NCBI RefSeq assembly: GCF_018919215.1
Contig: NZ_JAHLQK010000002.1
Location: 186,001-250,000 of the forward strand
From: Alkaliphilus flagellatus
GTDB lineage: Bacteria > Bacillota > Clostridia > Peptostreptococcales > Natronincolaceae
Length of the DNA: 64,000 nt
Direction of reading: 5' to 3'
The notes beneath the pieces are model-generated. The model was not told where the DNA came from. It saw only the letters and a program-made list of their open reading frames with translations, and ran no database searches. This document shows positions 62,212 through 64,000 of the stretch, in pieces. A program made the position numbers and the translations under genes. Each line of letters starts with the position of its first letter. The first letter of the stretch is position 1.

Positions 62212-63038
62212 ATTATGAATATTGTGATCAGCTTATCCGAGACTTCGAAGATGTAGTGGAACAACCAATTGTAAGTAAATCTTCAGTTTACTACACTGGA
62301 GTAGATTTAGGTACTGCATGTGTTGTTTTGGCAGTTCTAGATGAAAACTATAAGCCAGTTGCAGGTGCTTACCGATATGCTGATGTAGTTCGTGATGGTA
62401 TGGTTGTAGACTATATTGGTGCGATAAAAGTTGTTAGAGAATTAAAACAGGAGCTTGAAGTAAAATTAGATGCAGAACTAATTTATGGAGCTGCTGCAAT
62501 ACCACCAGGAACAGATATTTTAGACTCAGGAGCAGTTAAAAATGTGGTTCAGGCTGCTGGCTTTGAGTTAACTAATCTCCTTGATGAACCTACAGCAGCT
62601 AATAAGGTTCTTGGGATTCAGAATGGTGCAGTGGTTGACATAGGTGGTGGAACAACTGGAATTTCAATACTAAAAAATGGTGAAGTTGTCTATATTGCTG
62701 ATGAGCCAACGGGAGGTACTCATTTCTCTTTAGTTGTTTCTGGTGCATATGGAATGTCATTTAAAGAAGCGGAGCTATATAAAAGAGAGCCTAGAAATCA
62801 TAAAGAGCTATTACCTGTATTAAAGCCAGTAGTTGAAAAAATATCATCTATTATAAATCAACATATTAAGAATCATGATGTGAAGGAAATATATTTAGTT
62901 GGAGGAACTTGCTGTTTAACAGGCATTGAAGACATTATAGAAAAAAACACAGGTATTTTTACTCATAAGCCTCAAAATCCTATGTTTGTAACTCCTTTAG
63001 GAATAGCATTTAGCTGTACACAAGAAAGTATAGATTAG
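62193..63038 (+). CDS. eutJ: EutJ-like chaperone (Hsp70/actin fold)
   Basis: 281 aa from the ATG at 62193 (GGAGGG). Phosphate-binding YTGVDLGTACVVLAVLDE, LLDEPTAAN, VVDIGGGTTGISIL and LVGGTCCLTGIE are the ATPase motifs of the EutJ group, which lacks a substrate-binding lid. It is thought to aid assembly or enzyme repair in BMC systems. Confidence 0.92.
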   Translation: MSKRDLNYEYCDQLIRDFEDVVEQPIVSKSSVYYTGVDLGTACVVLAVLDENYKPVAGAYRYADVVRDGMVVDYIGAIKVVRELKQELEVKLDAELIYGAAAIPPGTDILDSGAVKNVVQAAGFELTNLLDEPTAANKVLGIQNGAVVDIGGGTTGISILKNGEVVYIADEPTGGTHFSLVVSGAYGMSFKEAELYKREPRNHKELLPVLKPVVEKISSIINQHIKNHDVKEIYLVGGTCCLTGIEDIIEKNTGIFTHKPQNPMFVTPLGIAFSCTQESID

Positions 63039-63051
63039 GAGATGTTTGATT

Positions 63052-63357
63052 ATGGAATTTAGAGTTATTAAATCTCCATCAAAAGGCACTATTGATATTC
63101 TTATGAAACGACTAGGAACAGATGTTAATAATACCCTAAGTTGTGTCGATGCTATTGGTCTGGTGCAGGGGAGAATGATAGATATGATCTGTGCAGCTGA
63201 TATTGCAGAGAAAGCTGTTGGTGTTACAGTAGCAGATATTAGAGGAAGTTGTCCACAAAATATGATAATGATAGCGATCTTTGGTGATACAGCTTCTGTT
63301 GAATCAGCTATTTTGGAGATTAAATGCAATTTAGAAAAGGAGAAAGCTATATGTTAG
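63052..63357 (+). CDS. Second permuted-type BMC shell protein
   Basis: 101 aa from the ATG at 63052 (TAGGAG). Reads FRVIKSPSKGTIDILMKRLG, then DAIGLVQGRMIDMICAADIA, VGVTVADIRGSCPQNMIMIA, GDTASVESAILEI. Helix and strand order aligns with EutS (first strand-helix unit moved to the N-terminus), so it is a permuted BMC domain without the EutS barrel extension. It probably occupies a distinct facet. Overlaps the vertex protein gene by 7 bp. Confidence 0.85.
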   Translation: MEFRVIKSPSKGTIDILMKRLGTDVNNTLSCVDAIGLVQGRMIDMICAADIAEKAVGVTVADIRGSCPQNMIMIAIFGDTASVESAILEIKCNLEKEKAIC

Positions 63358-63614
63358 CTGGAAGGTTAATTGATAATGTATGGGCAACTAGAAAAGCAGA
63401 TTCGCTGAATGGATTAAAATTTATGTTGGCAGAAGTAATTGGCGGTAGTAATATGGGTCAGCGGTTAATAGTTATAGATAACATTGGTGCCGGCATTGGA
63501 GATAGAGTTATTATTTGCACGGGATCAGCAGCACGTAGAATGTTAGGTAATGATGATATTCCAGTTGATGCAGCTGTTATCGGAATTATTGATGAAGATT
63601 GTAATTTTGAATAA
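63351..63614 (+). CDS. BMC-P pentamer vertex protein (EutN/CcmL family)
   Basis: 87 aa from the ATG at 63351, preceded by AAGGAG; an in-frame ATG at 63324 lies inside the previous gene. MLAGRLIDNVWATRKADSLN, GLKFMLAEV, DNIGAGIGDRVIICTGSAAR, PVDAAVIGIID are typical of EutN/CcmL. Pentamers cap the icosahedral vertices. Confidence 0.96.
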   Translation: MLAGRLIDNVWATRKADSLNGLKFMLAEVIGGSNMGQRLIVIDNIGAGIGDRVIICTGSAARRMLGNDDIPVDAAVIGIIDEDCNFE

Positions 63615-63631
63615 ATTCAGGAGGTACAATA

Positions 63632-64000
63632 ATGAATCTTCTTGATATGGTAAGAGAAGCCGGTATTGTCGGCGCAGGAGGGGCAGGGTTTCCTACCCAT
63701 GTAAAACTTGAATCAAAGGCTGAATATATACTTCTTAATGGGGCTGAATGCGAACCTTTATTAAGGGTAGATCAGCAGCTGATGGAGTTGTTCCCAGATG
63801 AAATTATAAAAGGCTTTGAAGCAGCAGGGAAATTTGTTGGTGCAAGTAAAGCTCTTATAGGTATAAAAGAAAAGCATAAAAAAGTAATTTCTATATTGCA
63901 GGAGAGAATTGATGCACTTCAGCTAGGGAACTTTGTTGAGGTGAAAGAATTACCAGATATCTATCCAGCAGGTGATGAGCAGGTACTAGTTTACGAACTA
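63632..64000 (+). CDS. pduS: PduS/RnfC-like electron-transfer protein (partial)
   Basis: First 123 codons; the gene runs off the window. MNLLDMVREAGIVGAGGAGF then PTHVKLE carries the GxGGAGFPTxxKL NADH-site motif of RnfC/PduS, followed by NGAECEPLLRVDQQLME. In BMC loci PduS is a flavin/Fe-S protein thought to shuttle electrons across the shell; with CutC it may recycle NADH rather than reduce cobalamin. AGGAGG site. Confidence 0.92.
   Translation, partial: MNLLDMVREAGIVGAGGAGFPTHVKLESKAEYILLNGAECEPLLRVDQQLMELFPDEIIKGFEAAGKFVGASKALIGIKEKHKKVISILQERIDALQLGNFVEVKELPDIYPAGDEQVLVYEL

Overview
The window is AT-rich, with AGGAGG-type ribosome binding sites, frequent hairpin+T-run terminators, occasional GTG/TTG starts and mostly AGA/TTA codons. 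This points to a low-GC anaerobic Firmicute (class Clostridia). An Alkaliphilus- or Clostridium-like organism is my best guess; nothing here fixes the species.

Layout. 1-4.2 kb: minus-strand DUF4358 lipoprotein (cut by the window edge), SGNH hydrolase, FAD oxidoreductase fused to a Rieske domain, and a tocopherol-cyclase-family protein. 4.4-17.1 kb: an iron/siderophore island. It holds a FecCD-type importer operon with an ABC exporter (minus), an AraC regulator, two paralogous ORFs joining an AraC regulator in frame to a siderophore-binding lipoprotein, and a DtxR/IdeR-type repressor. It is bounded by gene debris (nrdG 3' end, transposase scrap, internally deleted copy of the tocopherol-cyclase-like gene). 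17.2-35 kb: mostly housekeeping: membrane protein, ECF sigma/putative anti-sigma/TPR operon, glnS, TSCPD protein, MATE pump, secreted flavin reductase lipoprotein plus two-component system, bactofilin/M23 peptidase, polar amino-acid ABC transporter, AzlCD, DegV. 35-40 kb: a Bce-type peptide-antibiotic detoxification module. 40.6-47.5 kb: cyclase-family hydrolase, small AraC regulator, a second (YclNOPQ-like, Fur-box) siderophore importer, NUDIX. 47.6-64 kb: a choline-utilisation bacterial microcompartment (BMC) locus, truncated by the window end.

Choline locus. CutC (choline trimethylamine-lyase, glycyl radical enzyme) and CutD (its activase) come with shell proteins (two BMC-H, one EutS-like, one further permuted BMC, one BMC-P vertex), aldehyde dehydrogenase, iron alcohol dehydrogenase, EutP-, EutT- and EutJ-like proteins, PduS (partial), a choline-kinase-like protein and a candidate transporter. 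A PocR-domain histidine kinase with an AraC-type response regulator probably controls it. Every CutC active-site residue I checked falls at the Desulfovibrio alaskensis residue number if translation starts at the TTG at 56842. Choline would be cleaved to trimethylamine and acetaldehyde, and the aldehyde dismutated to ethanol and acetyl-CoA.

Most notable: (1) the two AraC-lipoprotein ORFs each contain an embedded promoter, DtxR-like operator, ribosome binding site and lipoprotein signal at the same codon (325), so each looks like two genes sharing one frame, or a membrane-spanning sensor-regulator; (2) five DtxR-like boxes lie around the DtxR-family gene; (3) a ~150-nt structured, probably IS605-derived element sits between cutC and cutD; (4) the CutF-like aldehyde dehydrogenase has Ser where the catalytic Cys is expected; (5) 18-bp tandem repeats precede the BMC operon; (6) Fur boxes sit symmetrically in a divergent iron promoter region.
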